Shown piece by piece: positions 17,209 through 25,899 of a stretch of DNA of 54,495 bases. The notes beneath the pieces were generated by a model. That model did no database searches. It was not told the DNA's origin and saw only the letters and a list, made by a program, of their open reading frames with translations. Numbering within the stretch: the stretch's first letter is position 1; each line of letters starts with the position of its first letter. The stretch comes from Arthrobacter sp. OV608 (GTDB lineage Bacteria; Actinomycetota; Actinomycetes; Actinomycetales; Micrococcaceae). Both the position numbers and the translations under genes were made by a program. The stretch is taken from NCBI GenBank assembly GCA_900110595.1, contig FOEZ01000024.1, positions 1 to 54,495 on the forward strand, given 5' to 3'.

Positions 17209-18105
17209 TCAGGTCCCGGCGAGGCCCGTCGTCGCAACGCCCTTGATGATCTGGCGCTGGAAGAACAGGAACACCAGGATCAGCGGCAGCGCCGCGAGCA
17301 GGGCGGACGCCATGTTCTGCGCGTACTGGATGCCGTAGGCGCTCTTGATGGTCTGCAGGCCCACCGGAAGGGTGAGGAGCGAGCCGTCGTTGGTGGCGAT
17401 GAAGGGCCACAGGAAGTTGTTCCAGGCGCCGATGAACACAAAGATGGCGACGGCGGCCAGGATGGGCCGGGACAACGGCAGGATAATTTGGGTGAAGATC
17501 CGCATGCGGCTGGCGCCGTCCATCACCGCGGCTTCTTCAAGTTCGCGCGGAATCTGGTCGAAGAACTTCTTGAGCACAAACACCATGGCCGGGTGGATGA
17601 CCTGCGGCAGGATGATGGCCCATGAGGTGTCGATCATGTGCAGGGCGAGCATCTGGTAGAAGAGCGGAATAATCAGGACCGGCGGCGGGACGATGATGGA
17701 GGCGATGATCACCGTCATCAGCACCTTCTTGCCCTTGAAGTCGATCCGGGACAGCGCATAGGCCACCAGTGTCGAGATCACCAGCGTGATGGCCGTGATG
17801 GCTGCCGACGTGTACAGCGAATTCCACGTCCAGAGCGGGATGTTGCCGTCCTGGAAAACCTTCACGAACGCTTCAGGAGTAAAGCCCGACGGCGGCACCC
17901 AGCTGATCTTCGGCGCTGCGGCATCCGTCTCGGTCTTGAAAGCGGTGGCGGTGGCCCAGGCGAAGGGAACCAGCCAGAGGACTGCGATCAGCGCGGCCAC
18001 CACCACGGCGGCGATCTTGCCAGCGGTCATCTTCTTGCGGGGTTGGCGGATTTCCTGGCTGGTGCTGGTGCGTGACTTCGGGCGGTCGAGGGTCTGAATG
18101 GCCAT
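17209..18105 (-). CDS. ABC sugar importer permease (MalG/AraQ type)
   Basis: A 298-residue membrane protein with six predicted segments, starting IAAVVVAALIAVLWLVPFAW. The EAA loop that contacts the ATPase is EEAAVMDGASRMRIFTQIILP. It follows the other permease gene by two bases. As in many actinobacterial sugar importers, no ATPase gene is present in the operon, so a shared MsiK-like ATPase elsewhere probably powers it. The neighbouring GH51 gene suggests arabino-oligosaccharides as cargo. Confidence 0.88.
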   Translation of the reverse strand: MAIQTLDRPKSRTSTSQEIRQPRKKMTAGKIAAVVVAALIAVLWLVPFAWATATAFKTETDAAAPKISWVPPSGFTPEAFVKVFQDGNIPLWTWNSLYTSAAITAITLVISTLVAYALSRIDFKGKKVLMTVIIASIIVPPPVLIIPLFYQMLALHMIDTSWAIILPQVIHPAMVFVLKKFFDQIPRELEEAAVMDGASRMRIFTQIILPLSRPILAAVAIFVFIGAWNNFLWPFIATNDGSLLTLPVGLQTIKSAYGIQYAQNMASALLAALPLILVFLFFQRQIIKGVATTGLAGT

Positions 18106-18107
18106 GG

Positions 18108-19010
18108 TTATGCACTCCTGCGGCGGGTGATGGCGAACTGCATGACCGAGACGAGCACGATCAGTCCGAAGAAGATGTAGGAGATGGCTGCCGAATAGCC
18201 CAGCCGGTAGCCGGTAAACCCGGTTTCGAAGATGTACTGCACCACGGGCCGGGTTGATCCTCCGGGGCCGCCGGCTGTCATCTGGTACACCTGGTCGAAG
18301 ATCTTCAGCGAGGCCAGGATCTGGAGGAGCACGATCATCACGGTGGTGGGGGTCAATTGCGGCAGGGTGATGGAGAAGAACTGCCGCCAGGCTCCGGCGC
18401 CATCCAGGGATGCCGCCTCATAGTGCTGGTGCGGGATGTTCTGCATCGCGGCCAGGTACAGCAGGAAGTTGAACCCCACTGTCCACCACAGCGTGGCGAT
18501 CACGATCGCCCACATGGCCACGTTGGGGTCGTTGAGCCAGGCGACTTTGGGGATGCCGATCTTGGACAGGGCATCGTTGATGAGGCCTAGCTGCGGGTTG
18601 TACATCCAGGTGAAGAAGAGGGAGACCACGGTGGACGCGAGCAGGTAGGGGGCGAAGTAGGAGAGCCGCCACAGCCACTGCGCCGGAAGCCCGACGTTGA
18701 GCAGTGCCGCCATCACCAGGGCCACCAGTACCAGCGGGACCGTGCTGATGACCGTGAAGTAGAGGGTGTTGCCGAGTGAGCGCCACATGCCGGCGTCGGC
18801 CAGGGCTTCGGCGTAGTTGGCGAAGCCGATCAGGCTGTCATTGGCTCCGGTCAGGGACTTGCCGGTGAGGCTCATGTAGAGGCCATAAAGAAGGGGCCAG
18901 ACAAGGAACACAAGGAAGAAGACCAGGAAGGGGGCGGCGAACCCCCAACCGCTGCGGTTGCTTCTGGTGAGGCTCCCGGGTTTCCGCCGGGCTGCTAGTG
19001 AAGAACTCAT
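18108..19010 (-). CDS. ABC sugar importer permease (MalF/AraP type)
   Basis: A 300-residue permease with segments such as WGFAAPFLVFFLVFLVWPLL. The EAA loop is YEAASLDGAGAWRQFFSITLP. The start is ATG at 19010 because AAGGAG lies just upstream; the longer open frame would overlap the binding-protein gene. It partners the MalG-type permease downstream and the binding protein 26 bases upstream. Confidence 0.88.
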   Translation of the reverse strand: MSSSLAARRKPGSLTRSNRSGWGFAAPFLVFFLVFLVWPLLYGLYMSLTGKSLTGANDSLIGFANYAEALADAGMWRSLGNTLYFTVISTVPLVLVALVMAALLNVGLPAQWLWRLSYFAPYLLASTVVSLFFTWMYNPQLGLINDALSKIGIPKVAWLNDPNVAMWAIVIATLWWTVGFNFLLYLAAMQNIPHQHYEAASLDGAGAWRQFFSITLPQLTPTTVMIVLLQILASLKIFDQVYQMTAGGPGGSTRPVVQYIFETGFTGYRLGYSAAISYIFFGLIVLVSVMQFAITRRRSA

Positions 19011-19036
19011 GAAGGACTCCTTTGTCGCTCGGGCGG

Positions 19037-20374
19037 TTAGACCGGGTTGGGCATGGAAAGAAGGTGGTTGGTCCGCTCTTCGAAGGCGTCCCAACCCGCA
19101 GCTGCCTTGTCGCGGCCCAGGAGGACGTTCTGCACGTTCTCCGCGAAGTAGGTCTGCCAGTCAGAACCTGATCCGCTGAACCAGGATTCGGGATCATAGG
19201 CAATCACGTCGGCTGCATTGGCGTAGTGCACCTGCGGTGTGAGGTCCTTGTAGGCCTGCGACCGGACCACGGGCTGGTACGCCGGGATGTGGCCTGCTTC
19301 AGCCCAGGAGAGTGATCCCTTGAGGACGTCGCTGACGAACTTGTAGACATCGCGGCGCTTCGCTTCGTCCACGTTCAGTTGCCGCGGAAGGACAAAGGAA
19401 TGCGAGTCTGCGTAGGCGGCCGGCGTGCCGTAGAGCGTGGGAATGGTCGCGGCGTCCACCGGCAGGCCTGCCTTCTTGAGGGTGGGCAGTTCCCAGACCC
19501 CACTGAAGAGCATCCCCGAGTCGCCGCGGGCGAATTCCGCGATGCCGGTGCTGATGTCGCCGCTCTTGGCCGCGATGGTGTCATCAAAAAGCGATGCCAT
19601 GAACTCCAGGGACTCAATGGCTGCGTCCCGGTCGACCTTCATCGGCTGGCCCGGCGTGAGGGTGATGTCCGCGCCGTGCTGTTTGTAAAGCGTGTAGAAG
19701 AGCCGCCACATCTGGGATCCGCTGCCCAGGTAGCCAAAGGACAGTCCATGGGCTTTGGTGACCTTCTGCATTTCCCTGGCCAGGTCCATGAACTCCTGCG
19801 GGGAAGCCACGTCCTCCAGTTGTCCGTTGCCGGCCAGGACCCCTGCTTTGCTGGCCACGTCCGTGTTGTAGAACATCACGAACGGGTGCGAATCCAGGGC
19901 GATGGAGAACACTTTGCCGTCCTGCTGGCTCTTCTCCCAGATGCGCGGGGCGAAGTCTGCACCGGTAACTCCGTGCTCTGCCAGCAAGGAGAGGTCCCAC
20001 GGATCGATCAGTCCACCCGGCGCGTAACCGGGGACGCGGCTGGCATGCATGATTGCTACCTCAGGCGGACGTCCACCTGCTGAGGCCATGGCCAATTTTG
20101 TGTAATACGGGGGCCCCCAGGCCAGCACCGTGGGATTCACCTTGAACCCCGGGTTGGCCTGGTTGGCGCCGTTGATCATGGCCTGCATCTTGATGCCGTC
20201 GCCACCGGACAGCAGATGCCAGAAGCCGATATCCCGGACACCGGCGGCCTGGGCGTTTCCGCCGCACCCTGTCAGTGCGCCTGCTGCCAGGAGGCTGCCA
20301 AAGGCCGCGGTTCCCGTCAGTAACTGTCTCCGGGACAACTGCTTCCCGGGAAATACTTCAAACTGCTTCACCAA
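19037..20374 (-). CDS. ABC sugar importer substrate-binding lipoprotein
   Basis: A 445-residue family 1 solute-binding protein. The N-terminus LSRRQLLTGTAAFGSLLAAG carries a twin-arginine motif and then a lipobox LTGC, so it is exported folded and anchored by lipid. The body shows the usual two-lobe pattern, for example FWHLLSGGDGIKMQAMINGA. It is the first gene of the minus-strand operon with two permeases and the GH51 arabinofuranosidase, and probably binds arabino-oligosaccharides. LacI-type operators lie upstream. Confidence 0.88.
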   Translation of the reverse strand: MVKQFEVFPGKQLSRRQLLTGTAAFGSLLAAGALTGCGGNAQAAGVRDIGFWHLLSGGDGIKMQAMINGANQANPGFKVNPTVLAWGPPYYTKLAMASAGGRPPEVAIMHASRVPGYAPGGLIDPWDLSLLAEHGVTGADFAPRIWEKSQQDGKVFSIALDSHPFVMFYNTDVASKAGVLAGNGQLEDVASPQEFMDLAREMQKVTKAHGLSFGYLGSGSQMWRLFYTLYKQHGADITLTPGQPMKVDRDAAIESLEFMASLFDDTIAAKSGDISTGIAEFARGDSGMLFSGVWELPTLKKAGLPVDAATIPTLYGTPAAYADSHSFVLPRQLNVDEAKRRDVYKFVSDVLKGSLSWAEAGHIPAYQPVVRSQAYKDLTPQVHYANAADVIAYDPESWFSGSGSDWQTYFAENVQNVLLGRDKAAAGWDAFEERTNHLLSMPNPV

Positions 20375-20483
20375 TCACTCCTTTGGATGGGTCCGCTGAA
20401 AGGTCACTTCTTATTGCTCAAAACTCCGGTTCCGGCGCATCACGTTCCTAGGCCAGGGCCTCCGGGGAGTGACGCGGGTCTCA

Positions 20484-20501
20484 CATTACATCGATGTAAT
20501 G
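20484..20501. promoter_or_regulatory. 18-bp perfect palindromic operator
   Basis: CATTACATCGATGTAATG is perfectly self-complementary. It lies about 110 bases upstream of the binding-protein start, where a TTGCAG / TGTAAT promoter could overlap it on the minus strand. A central CG and this size are typical of LacI-family operators. The adjacent LacI gene is the natural candidate. Confidence 0.65.
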
Positions 20502-20518
20502 ACACCTGCAAGGAAAAA

Positions 20519-20534
20519 TTGTTAGCGCAAACAA
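20519..20534. promoter_or_regulatory. Second LacI-type operator half-palindrome
   Basis: TTGTTAGCGCAAACAA is a 16-base inverted repeat with one mismatch per arm and a central GCGC core. It sits between the LacI stop and the 18-bp palindrome, so two different regulators or two affinities could act on the arabinoside operon. Confidence 0.5.
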
Positions 20535-20554
20535 CTTGATTGCAGGCTCCCGTT

Positions 20555-21556
20555 TCAGCCGCCGCTGCTGTCCCGTTCCACAATCGTGTAGTCAATGGGA
20601 GCCAAGCGCTGTTCATGGCCCCTGTCCGCCATCCGCTCCGTCAGGAGGCGCAGGGCTTCCGTGGCGACAGCGCGCTTGTCAAAGGAAACGGTTGTTAGGG
20701 ACGGAACGGCATAACGGCCGTCAGCAATGTCATCAAAGCCCGCCACGGCAATGTCCGCCGGAATCCGCAGGCCCTTCTTCCAGAGCACGCTCAGTGCGCC
20801 GATGGCCATGGAATCGGTGAAACAGAACAAAGCCTCCGGAAGCGGATGCGAGGCCAGGTAGGCAGTCAATGCTTCGGCGGCAGTTTCCGGCGTCCATTTT
20901 TCGCAGGGAATCAGCAGCGATTCGTCCCGATCAACACCGAGGATCCGCAACGCTTCTTCGTAACCCTGGGTTCTCTGGATCGCCGCGGCCGATCCCCTGC
21001 CCTGGGTGGTTCCGAGGATGGCAATTCGGCGGCGCCCGGGCTTCGCCAGGGCCAACGTCATGTCCCGTGCCGCCGCGAAGCTGTCCACGAACACGCGGTC
21101 GGCGAGCTTCTGCGTGACCTCGCCGAGCAGGACCACCGGCGGAAGGGCAACCCCCACCTGCACGGCGCTCTCATCGAGCACCACAGGATTGAGGATCAGC
21201 CCGTCGATGAGGTTGGTGCGGGCGCGCACCATAAGTTCGTGTTCGCGCTGGGGGTCGGAGCCGGTTTCCTCGATCTGCACCACCCAGCCCTGTTCATGCG
21301 CTACCTCGACGATGTTGTGGGCAATTTCTGCCGAGTAGGGCGTGGCAAGGTCAGGCAAAGCCAACGCAATGACACCGGATCGTCCATTGCGCAACCCCCG
21401 GGCGGAGAGGTTGGGCACGTAATCCAGATCGAGGATGGCCTGCTCCACTTTCAGCCGGGTGGCTTCACTCACCGGAACGATGCCGTTCATGACGTTAGAC
21501 ACCGTCTTGGGTGAAACACCGGCGCGGCGCGCGACGTCCTTGACCGTTGCGCGCAC
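20555..21556 (-). CDS. LacI-family transcriptional regulator (arabinoside unit)
   Basis: A 333-residue repressor. The N-terminal HTH and hinge helix are ATVKDVARRAGVSPKTVSNV and RLKVEQAILDLDYVPNLSAR. The C-terminal domain has the periplasmic-binding-protein fold with a typical VAGFDDIADGRYAVPSLTTV segment for effector and dimer contacts. It is encoded immediately upstream of the arabinoside importer on the same strand and probably represses it until an arabinose-containing sugar binds. The effector is inferred from the neighbours. Confidence 0.9.
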   Translation of the reverse strand: MRATVKDVARRAGVSPKTVSNVMNGIVPVSEATRLKVEQAILDLDYVPNLSARGLRNGRSGVIALALPDLATPYSAEIAHNIVEVAHEQGWVVQIEETGSDPQREHELMVRARTNLIDGLILNPVVLDESAVQVGVALPPVVLLGEVTQKLADRVFVDSFAAARDMTLALAKPGRRRIAILGTTQGRGSAAAIQRTQGYEEALRILGVDRDESLLIPCEKWTPETAAEALTAYLASHPLPEALFCFTDSMAIGALSVLWKKGLRIPADIAVAGFDDIADGRYAVPSLTTVSFDKRAVATEALRLLTERMADRGHEQRLAPIDYTIVERDSSGG

Positions 21557-21763
21557 TGCTCCCCTTTCCGACCCAATAACGCCAACCCGGCAGGCAGCGG
21601 ATGCCGCTCTGGTGGCTTGCTGATGATGTTACCGCCCGCTTAAGGGAGGTCCTGCCAGAACCCGTTTCAGCAGGGACTCCCTTACGCGTCCGGGAAGGCG
21701 TTGACTGGAGGAAAAGCCCGGCACATCGGCGTCGGGCGAACGATTATCAGCAAGGGAGACATG

Positions 21764-22750
21764 ATGCATACGCGGACACTTGGGCAGGGCCTGCAGGTTT
21801 CAGCGATCGGCCTTGGCTGCATGGGAATGTCGCAGAGCTACGGCCCCAACCCCGGGGACCGCCAGGCGATGATCGGTGTGCTCCGCGATGCTGTGGAGAT
21901 CGGCATCAACTTCTTCGATACCGCCGAGGTGTACGGCCCCTTCGTCAACGAGGAACTGGTCGGCGAGGCACTCGCCCCGGTCCGGGACGAGGTGGTCATC
22001 GCCACCAAGTTCGGCTGGCGGATCGAGAACGGGAAGTCCGTGGGGCTGGACAGTTCACCCGAACGGATCAAACGCGTGGCCGACGAGTCGCTGCGCCGGC
22101 TGCGGGTGGACACGCTCGACCTCTTCTACCAGCACCGCGTGGACCCCAATGTGCCCATCGAAGAGGTGGCCGGAGCCGTGGGCGAGCTCGTCCAGGCCGG
22201 AAAGGTGCGTCATTTCGGGCTGTCGGAGGCCTCCGCTGCGACCATCCGTGCCGCCCACGCCGTCTTTCCGGTGACAGCGGTGCAGAGCGAGTACTCGCTG
22301 TGGACGCGGGACCCGGAGCCGGAAGTACTGCCTGCCCTGGCAGAACTGGGCATCGGTTTTGTGCCCTTCAGCCCGCTCGGCAAGGGCTTCCTCACCGGAA
22401 CCGTGGATACGGCCACACAATTCTCCGAAGGTGACGTCCGCGGCACCATCCCGCGCTTCACACCTGAGAACCGCGCCGCCAACCAGGCCTTGGTGGATCA
22501 CGTGGCCGGACTCGCGGCAGCCAAAAACACCACGCCCGGGCAGATTGCACTGGCCTGGCTCCTGGCGCAGCAACCGTGGATTGTGCCGATCCCCGGGACC
22601 CGCCGTCGGGAGCGCCTCGAGGAGAACGCCGCGGCCACGGCCGTCGCGCTGTCCGCCGATGACGTGGCCGACCTCAACGCAGTCGCCGCCCGGATCGGCG
22701 TGCAGGGGAACCGCTACAACGATCTGCATCTGGGCCTCGTCGGGCGATGA
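21764..22750 (+). CDS. Aldo/keto reductase
   Basis: A 328-residue AKR with the catalytic tetrad visible: Asp and Tyr in FFDTAEVYGPFVNEELVGEA, Lys in VIATKFGWRIENG and His in LFYQHRVDPNVP. The cofactor region near the C-terminus (WIVPIPGTRRRERLEENAAA) is the usual NADPH site. It reduces carbonyl compounds; the AKR11/13-like sequence does not identify the substrate. Two ATG codons stand side by side at 21761 and 21764; the second is better spaced from AAGGGAG. It is divergent from the LacI gene. Confidence 0.88.
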   Translation: MHTRTLGQGLQVSAIGLGCMGMSQSYGPNPGDRQAMIGVLRDAVEIGINFFDTAEVYGPFVNEELVGEALAPVRDEVVIATKFGWRIENGKSVGLDSSPERIKRVADESLRRLRVDTLDLFYQHRVDPNVPIEEVAGAVGELVQAGKVRHFGLSEASAATIRAAHAVFPVTAVQSEYSLWTRDPEPEVLPALAELGIGFVPFSPLGKGFLTGTVDTATQFSEGDVRGTIPRFTPENRAANQALVDHVAGLAAAKNTTPGQIALAWLLAQQPWIVPIPGTRRRERLEENAAATAVALSADDVADLNAVAARIGVQGNRYNDLHLGLVGR

Positions 22751-22783
22751 CCCCTAACGCCCCCTCACCCTGAGAAAAACCGA

Positions 22784-22840
22784 CGCGGGGTCATTTCCGG
22801 CCCAATAATCGCTGCATTTTGGGCCGGAAGTGACCCCGCG
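22784..22840. repeat. 57-bp palindromic repeat, copy 2
   Basis: Arms 22784-22805 and 22819-22840 differ from copy 1 only in the left arm, where one base change restores one pairing and another breaks a pairing. The 13-base loop TAATCGCTGCATT is identical. It lies 11 bases before terminator copy 5, the same arrangement as copy 1. Confidence 0.85.
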
Positions 22841-22851
22841 TTGCAAAGGGG

Positions 22852-22888
22852 AGCGGACGACGGCGGGAACCTCCCGCCGTCGTCCGCT
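22852..22888. terminator. Convergent palindromic terminator, copy 5
   Basis: A perfect 17-bp stem (22852-22868 with 22872-22888) with core CGGACGACGGCGGGA. It lies between the aldo/keto reductase (plus) and SRPBCC (minus) genes. Confidence 0.8.
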
Positions 22889-22934
22889 TTCTGTTTGTCA
22901 GTGGTCGCCTTCCAAGCCGGCCGCACGGGCACTG

Positions 22935-23408
22935 CTAGAACTGCCCGCTGGGGCCGCTGTCCTGGACTTCGCCGCGCCAGCCGCCGGTTTCCGTGCCGCG
23001 CGATTCGATGAAGTCCTTAAACTTCCGCATGTCGGCCTTCACCTGCATCTCGTCGATCTTCAGTGCCGCACCTGCCTTTTCAGTCAGGGTTTCCGGCGCC
23101 CATTCGAAATGGACCCTGACCTTCGTGTGATTGGGATCCAGCGGCGTAAACCTGATGATGCCGGCATGGGACTTGCCGTCGGTGCTGCGCCAGGCGATCC
23201 GGTCGTCCGGCTCCTGGTCGACAATTTCGGTATCGAATTCCCGCCGGACACCACCCACCTTGGTGACCCAGTGGTTGGTTGTGTCAGTCAGCTGGGTTAC
23301 GGATTCCACACCGGACATAAACTGCGGAAAGGACTCGAACTGGGTCCACTGGTTGTACGCGGTCCGCACCGGTACTGCCACGTCGACTGTCTCTTCAACA
23401 TGTTCCAT
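22935..23408 (-). CDS. SRPBCC-fold (polyketide cyclase-like) protein
   Basis: A 157-residue START-like protein. The opening MEHVEETVDVAVPVRTAYNQ and the alternating strands that follow (WRSTDGKSHAGIIRFTPL, TKVRVHFEWAP) form the hydrophobic-pocket fold of the SRPBCC superfamily. Members bind lipids, polyketides or aromatic ligands; no catalytic residues can be assigned. The start is ATG at 23408 with AGGAGGAAG upstream. It is a single gene next to a divergent acetyltransferase remnant. Confidence 0.82.
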   Translation of the reverse strand: MEHVEETVDVAVPVRTAYNQWTQFESFPQFMSGVESVTQLTDTTNHWVTKVGGVRREFDTEIVDQEPDDRIAWRSTDGKSHAGIIRFTPLDPNHTKVRVHFEWAPETLTEKAGAALKIDEMQVKADMRKFKDFIESRGTETGGWRGEVQDSGPSGQF

Positions 23409-23912
23409 CTGCTTCCTCCTCGTGACGGACGGCCGCAACAGCGGACCGGCAGCACTGGCCATCCTGCCAGTCAGGCAGCCGCCACCTTTTCACCATAAAT
23501 CCGGCCGCTGCCGCGGGTCCAGACCCTCTGATTTCCCGGCACAGGGTTGAGAATTCCGCGGCTTCAGCCGGTAGATTTGAGCCGATGATTTCCATTGACC
23601 GGGACGATCCCGCACGGGCCGACGTCCATCAGCTCCTCCCAAGAGAGAGACGACGCCGGCTCGGATCATGGGAGTGAACCTCCGGGTGGTGTCGCCGTTT
23701 CACTTCTTGGGTATAGGGGTTACCGCACCGTTCAATACTTAGGTATTAGGGTATCGAGCGTGCCCGGAAAGAGGTACATTACTTCGTTGCGCCTACTTTC
23801 GTTTCGGGTCTACGCTTTGGCATAGCTGGCATTTAGCCGTCGTTATTTCTGGGGTCGACGCTTGCTTTACCCAGCAAAAACTTAAATTCCCCAACAGAAA
23901 CAGCCGATTAAC
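23409..23912. other. Intergenic region with gene remnant and AT-rich leader
   Basis: Besides the truncated acetyltransferase start at 23585, the stretch 23680-23910 is AT-richer. It has repeated GGGTATA / AGGTATT-like words and the inverted repeat AATACTTAGGTATT (23734-23747), which could be a control site of the GH16 gene. No other gene is seen. Confidence 0.4.
23585..23677 (+). pseudogene. Truncated N-acetyltransferase (GNAT) start
   Basis: The peptide MISIDRDDPARADVHQLL resembles the first strand and helix of actinobacterial GNAT acetyltransferases, which usually continue with xEHLxxMxxxSPxESVHAL. Here the sequence departs after position about 23638 into an unrelated arginine-rich tail and stops at 23677. 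A promoter-like TAGATT lies 10 bases before the ATG. I read it as the surviving 5' end of a gene cut when the following DNA arrived. The assignment rests on a short match from memory. Confidence 0.35.
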
Positions 23913-25238
23913 ATGAAGGCTACATCCGCCGGCTTAATAACTCAGGAATTGCCAATCCACGGGACAAGCCGCAGTGCGCGTCCAACAAAATTTCCAGGCC
24001 TGATAAGGGCCAAGGGCAAGTCCTGGCGTAAATACGTGGCGGTCGCATCATCCGTTCTGGCTGTGTTCGCACTATTTACCCCACCATCGGCAAACGCCGC
24101 AGCAGCGACCATCTCTCCGACAATGGACACCTACGTTCAGGCGGACAAGGCGACCACCAACTTCGGGACCAGCATCCGTTTATCAACCGAAGGCCGCACC
24201 AATATTTGGCGGAACGCACTCCTACGGTTCGATGTCCAAGTTCCCGCCGGCCAACATGTTGTTTCGGCTAAACTGCGGGCCTATTCGGAGACCTCAACAA
24301 CGTCCACTCAGTTCGTGGATGTTTTTACTACCTCCGGCGGTTGGACCGAGCGGGGAGTAACCTGGAATACCGCACCGGCGCGCGCGACTTGGCTGGGGAA
24401 GGCCGGCAGGTTCGCTGCCAACTCCTGGGTTGAGTGGGACGTTACGAAGGGCGTTGGCGCAACGGGTGGCGAGGCGAACTTCAAGCTGGAAAGCAACGCG
24501 CAGAAGTGGATCGGCTTCAAGTCCAAGGAATCCTCGAATGCCGCCCTGCGTCCACGGCTGGTAATTACCACCGCAGCTGACACAGTGACCTCCACGGAGG
24601 CTGCGGTGGCCCATGGCTGGGGCACACCTGTAACTGGCGACGAGTTCAATTACACAGGTGCACCCGATGCCACCAAGTGGACTGTTTACAACAGCCCAGG
24701 GCATGCGGGCAACGGTATCCGCAGTCCACAGCAGGTTACGGTGGACGGTTCCAAGATGGTTATCAATGGAACTCCGGATGGCACCACTGCCGGTATCGGC
24801 GCCAAATTCGCAAACCAGAAGTACGGCCGGTGGGAAATCCGCGCGGCGGGCTCCGGTGACAATGAATACCACCTGGTGTCCATTCTGTGGCCGGATAGCG
24901 AGAATTGGCCCTGCGAGGGCGAAGTTGACTACGCGGAGACGACTGGTGACTGGAGCTTAATCAAATTCTTCCACCACTACGGATGTTCAAATTCGCAAAC
25001 ATCGGGGACAAAGATTCTGGACGTCAGCCAGTTCCACAACTACGCGGTTGACTGGTCTCCGAGCGGGACGGTCGGCTACATCGATGGAGTTAAGTGGTTT
25101 GAGGACTACGACCCAACCCATCAGCCTCCAGCGTCGATGCACCAGACACTGCAATTGGACTGGTTCCCGGACGGCACTCCTGACGGCGCTGGCGAGATGC
25201 GGGTGGACTGGATTCGCGTATATGCGGCTGGAGCCTAG
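23913..25238 (+). CDS. Secreted GH16 glucanase with N-terminal DNRLRE domain
   Basis: A 441-residue exported enzyme. After a long charged n-region, YVAVASSVLAVFALFTPPSA is the hydrophobic core of the signal peptide. Residues about 65-220 form a DNRLRE (CBM96-like) domain: MDTYVQADKATTNFGTSIRL, ALLRFDVQ, GWTERGVTWNTAP. Residues about 230-441 are GH16: CEGEVDYAETTGD has the ExDxxE catalytic signature (about residues 336-341), and GYIDGVKWFEDYDP and MRVDWIRVY complete the fold. It probably hydrolyses beta-1,3/1,4-glucans. Codons are visibly less GC-biased than in neighbouring genes, suggesting transfer. Confidence 0.87.
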   Translation: MKATSAGLITQELPIHGTSRSARPTKFPGLIRAKGKSWRKYVAVASSVLAVFALFTPPSANAAAATISPTMDTYVQADKATTNFGTSIRLSTEGRTNIWRNALLRFDVQVPAGQHVVSAKLRAYSETSTTSTQFVDVFTTSGGWTERGVTWNTAPARATWLGKAGRFAANSWVEWDVTKGVGATGGEANFKLESNAQKWIGFKSKESSNAALRPRLVITTAADTVTSTEAAVAHGWGTPVTGDEFNYTGAPDATKWTVYNSPGHAGNGIRSPQQVTVDGSKMVINGTPDGTTAGIGAKFANQKYGRWEIRAAGSGDNEYHLVSILWPDSENWPCEGEVDYAETTGDWSLIKFFHHYGCSNSQTSGTKILDVSQFHNYAVDWSPSGTVGYIDGVKWFEDYDPTHQPPASMHQTLQLDWFPDGTPDGAGEMRVDWIRVYAAGA

Positions 25239-25255
25239 GGCGTTTCTCCCTAGGC
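25233..25255 (+). terminator. Terminator hairpin overlapping the GH16 stop codon
   Basis: GCCTAGGG (25233-25240) pairs perfectly with CCCTAGGC (25248-25255). The TAG stop is inside the left arm. No T-run follows. Confidence 0.6.
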
Positions 25256-25344
25256 ATAGCCGAATGACGACGGCAAACAGTGACCTGACGTCACACAACG
25301 CGATCGCATCCGGATTAGGCCAAGCAACGTCCTACCCTTGACAG

Positions 25345-25899
25345 GTGACTTTGACTAAGATGCGTACCGCCGCCGCGAGCTCGCTCGCCGCCGCCGGTCT
25401 CCTGTTTTCCCTCGCCGCCTGCTCCGCGCCGGCCACCCAGCCCGCTGCCTCCGAACCGGCTTCCTCGGCAGCCTCCTCCCCCAGCGCCTCCGACGGACCC
25501 TGCACCGGCGTGAAGGTTATCGTCGATTCCGGCTCCCTGAAGCAGGCCGCCGCCGACAAGTCCGTGTGCGTGCCCGTGGACGCCGCCACCCCCGCGTCCA
25601 AGGTGCTCGAAGAGGCCGACATCAAAACAGTGGGCACTGAGCAGTACCCCAACGAACTGGTGTGCCGCGTGAACGGTGTCCCCGCCGCGGACTTCGACAT
25701 CACCCACAAGGGCGGCACGTACCGGGAAGAATGCAAGGGCATGCCCGCCGCCTTCGCGTACTGGTCCCTCTGGACCAAGCCGGCCTCCGGTGAGTGGGCC
25801 TACGCCCAGGAAGGCCTTGCCACCCTGAAGGTGAACCCCGGAGAGAGCCTGGAACTGCTCTACACAGTCGACGGCGAACCGGCCGCCCCCAAGGCATGA
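25345..25899 (+). CDS. Lipoprotein partner of the ECF transporter (DUF4430 / transcobalamin-like)
   Basis: A 184-residue exported protein. The signal ends in the lipobox LAAC, followed by an Ala/Ser/Pro-rich linker. The C-terminal half (FAYWSLWTKPASGEWAYAQE) resembles the DUF4430 / transcobalamin C-terminal-like domain often found beside actinobacterial ECF importers. It overlaps the transporter gene by four bases (ATGA), so both proteins are made together. The start may be GTG at 25345 or ATG at 25360; neither has a strong ribosome binding site. It probably captures the vitamin ligand outside the cell, perhaps a cobalamin-like compound; this is inference. Confidence 0.72.
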   Translation: MTLTKMRTAAASSLAAAGLLFSLAACSAPATQPAASEPASSAASSPSASDGPCTGVKVIVDSGSLKQAAADKSVCVPVDAATPASKVLEEADIKTVGTEQYPNELVCRVNGVPAADFDITHKGGTYREECKGMPAAFAYWSLWTKPASGEWAYAQEGLATLKVNPGESLELLYTVDGEPAAPKA

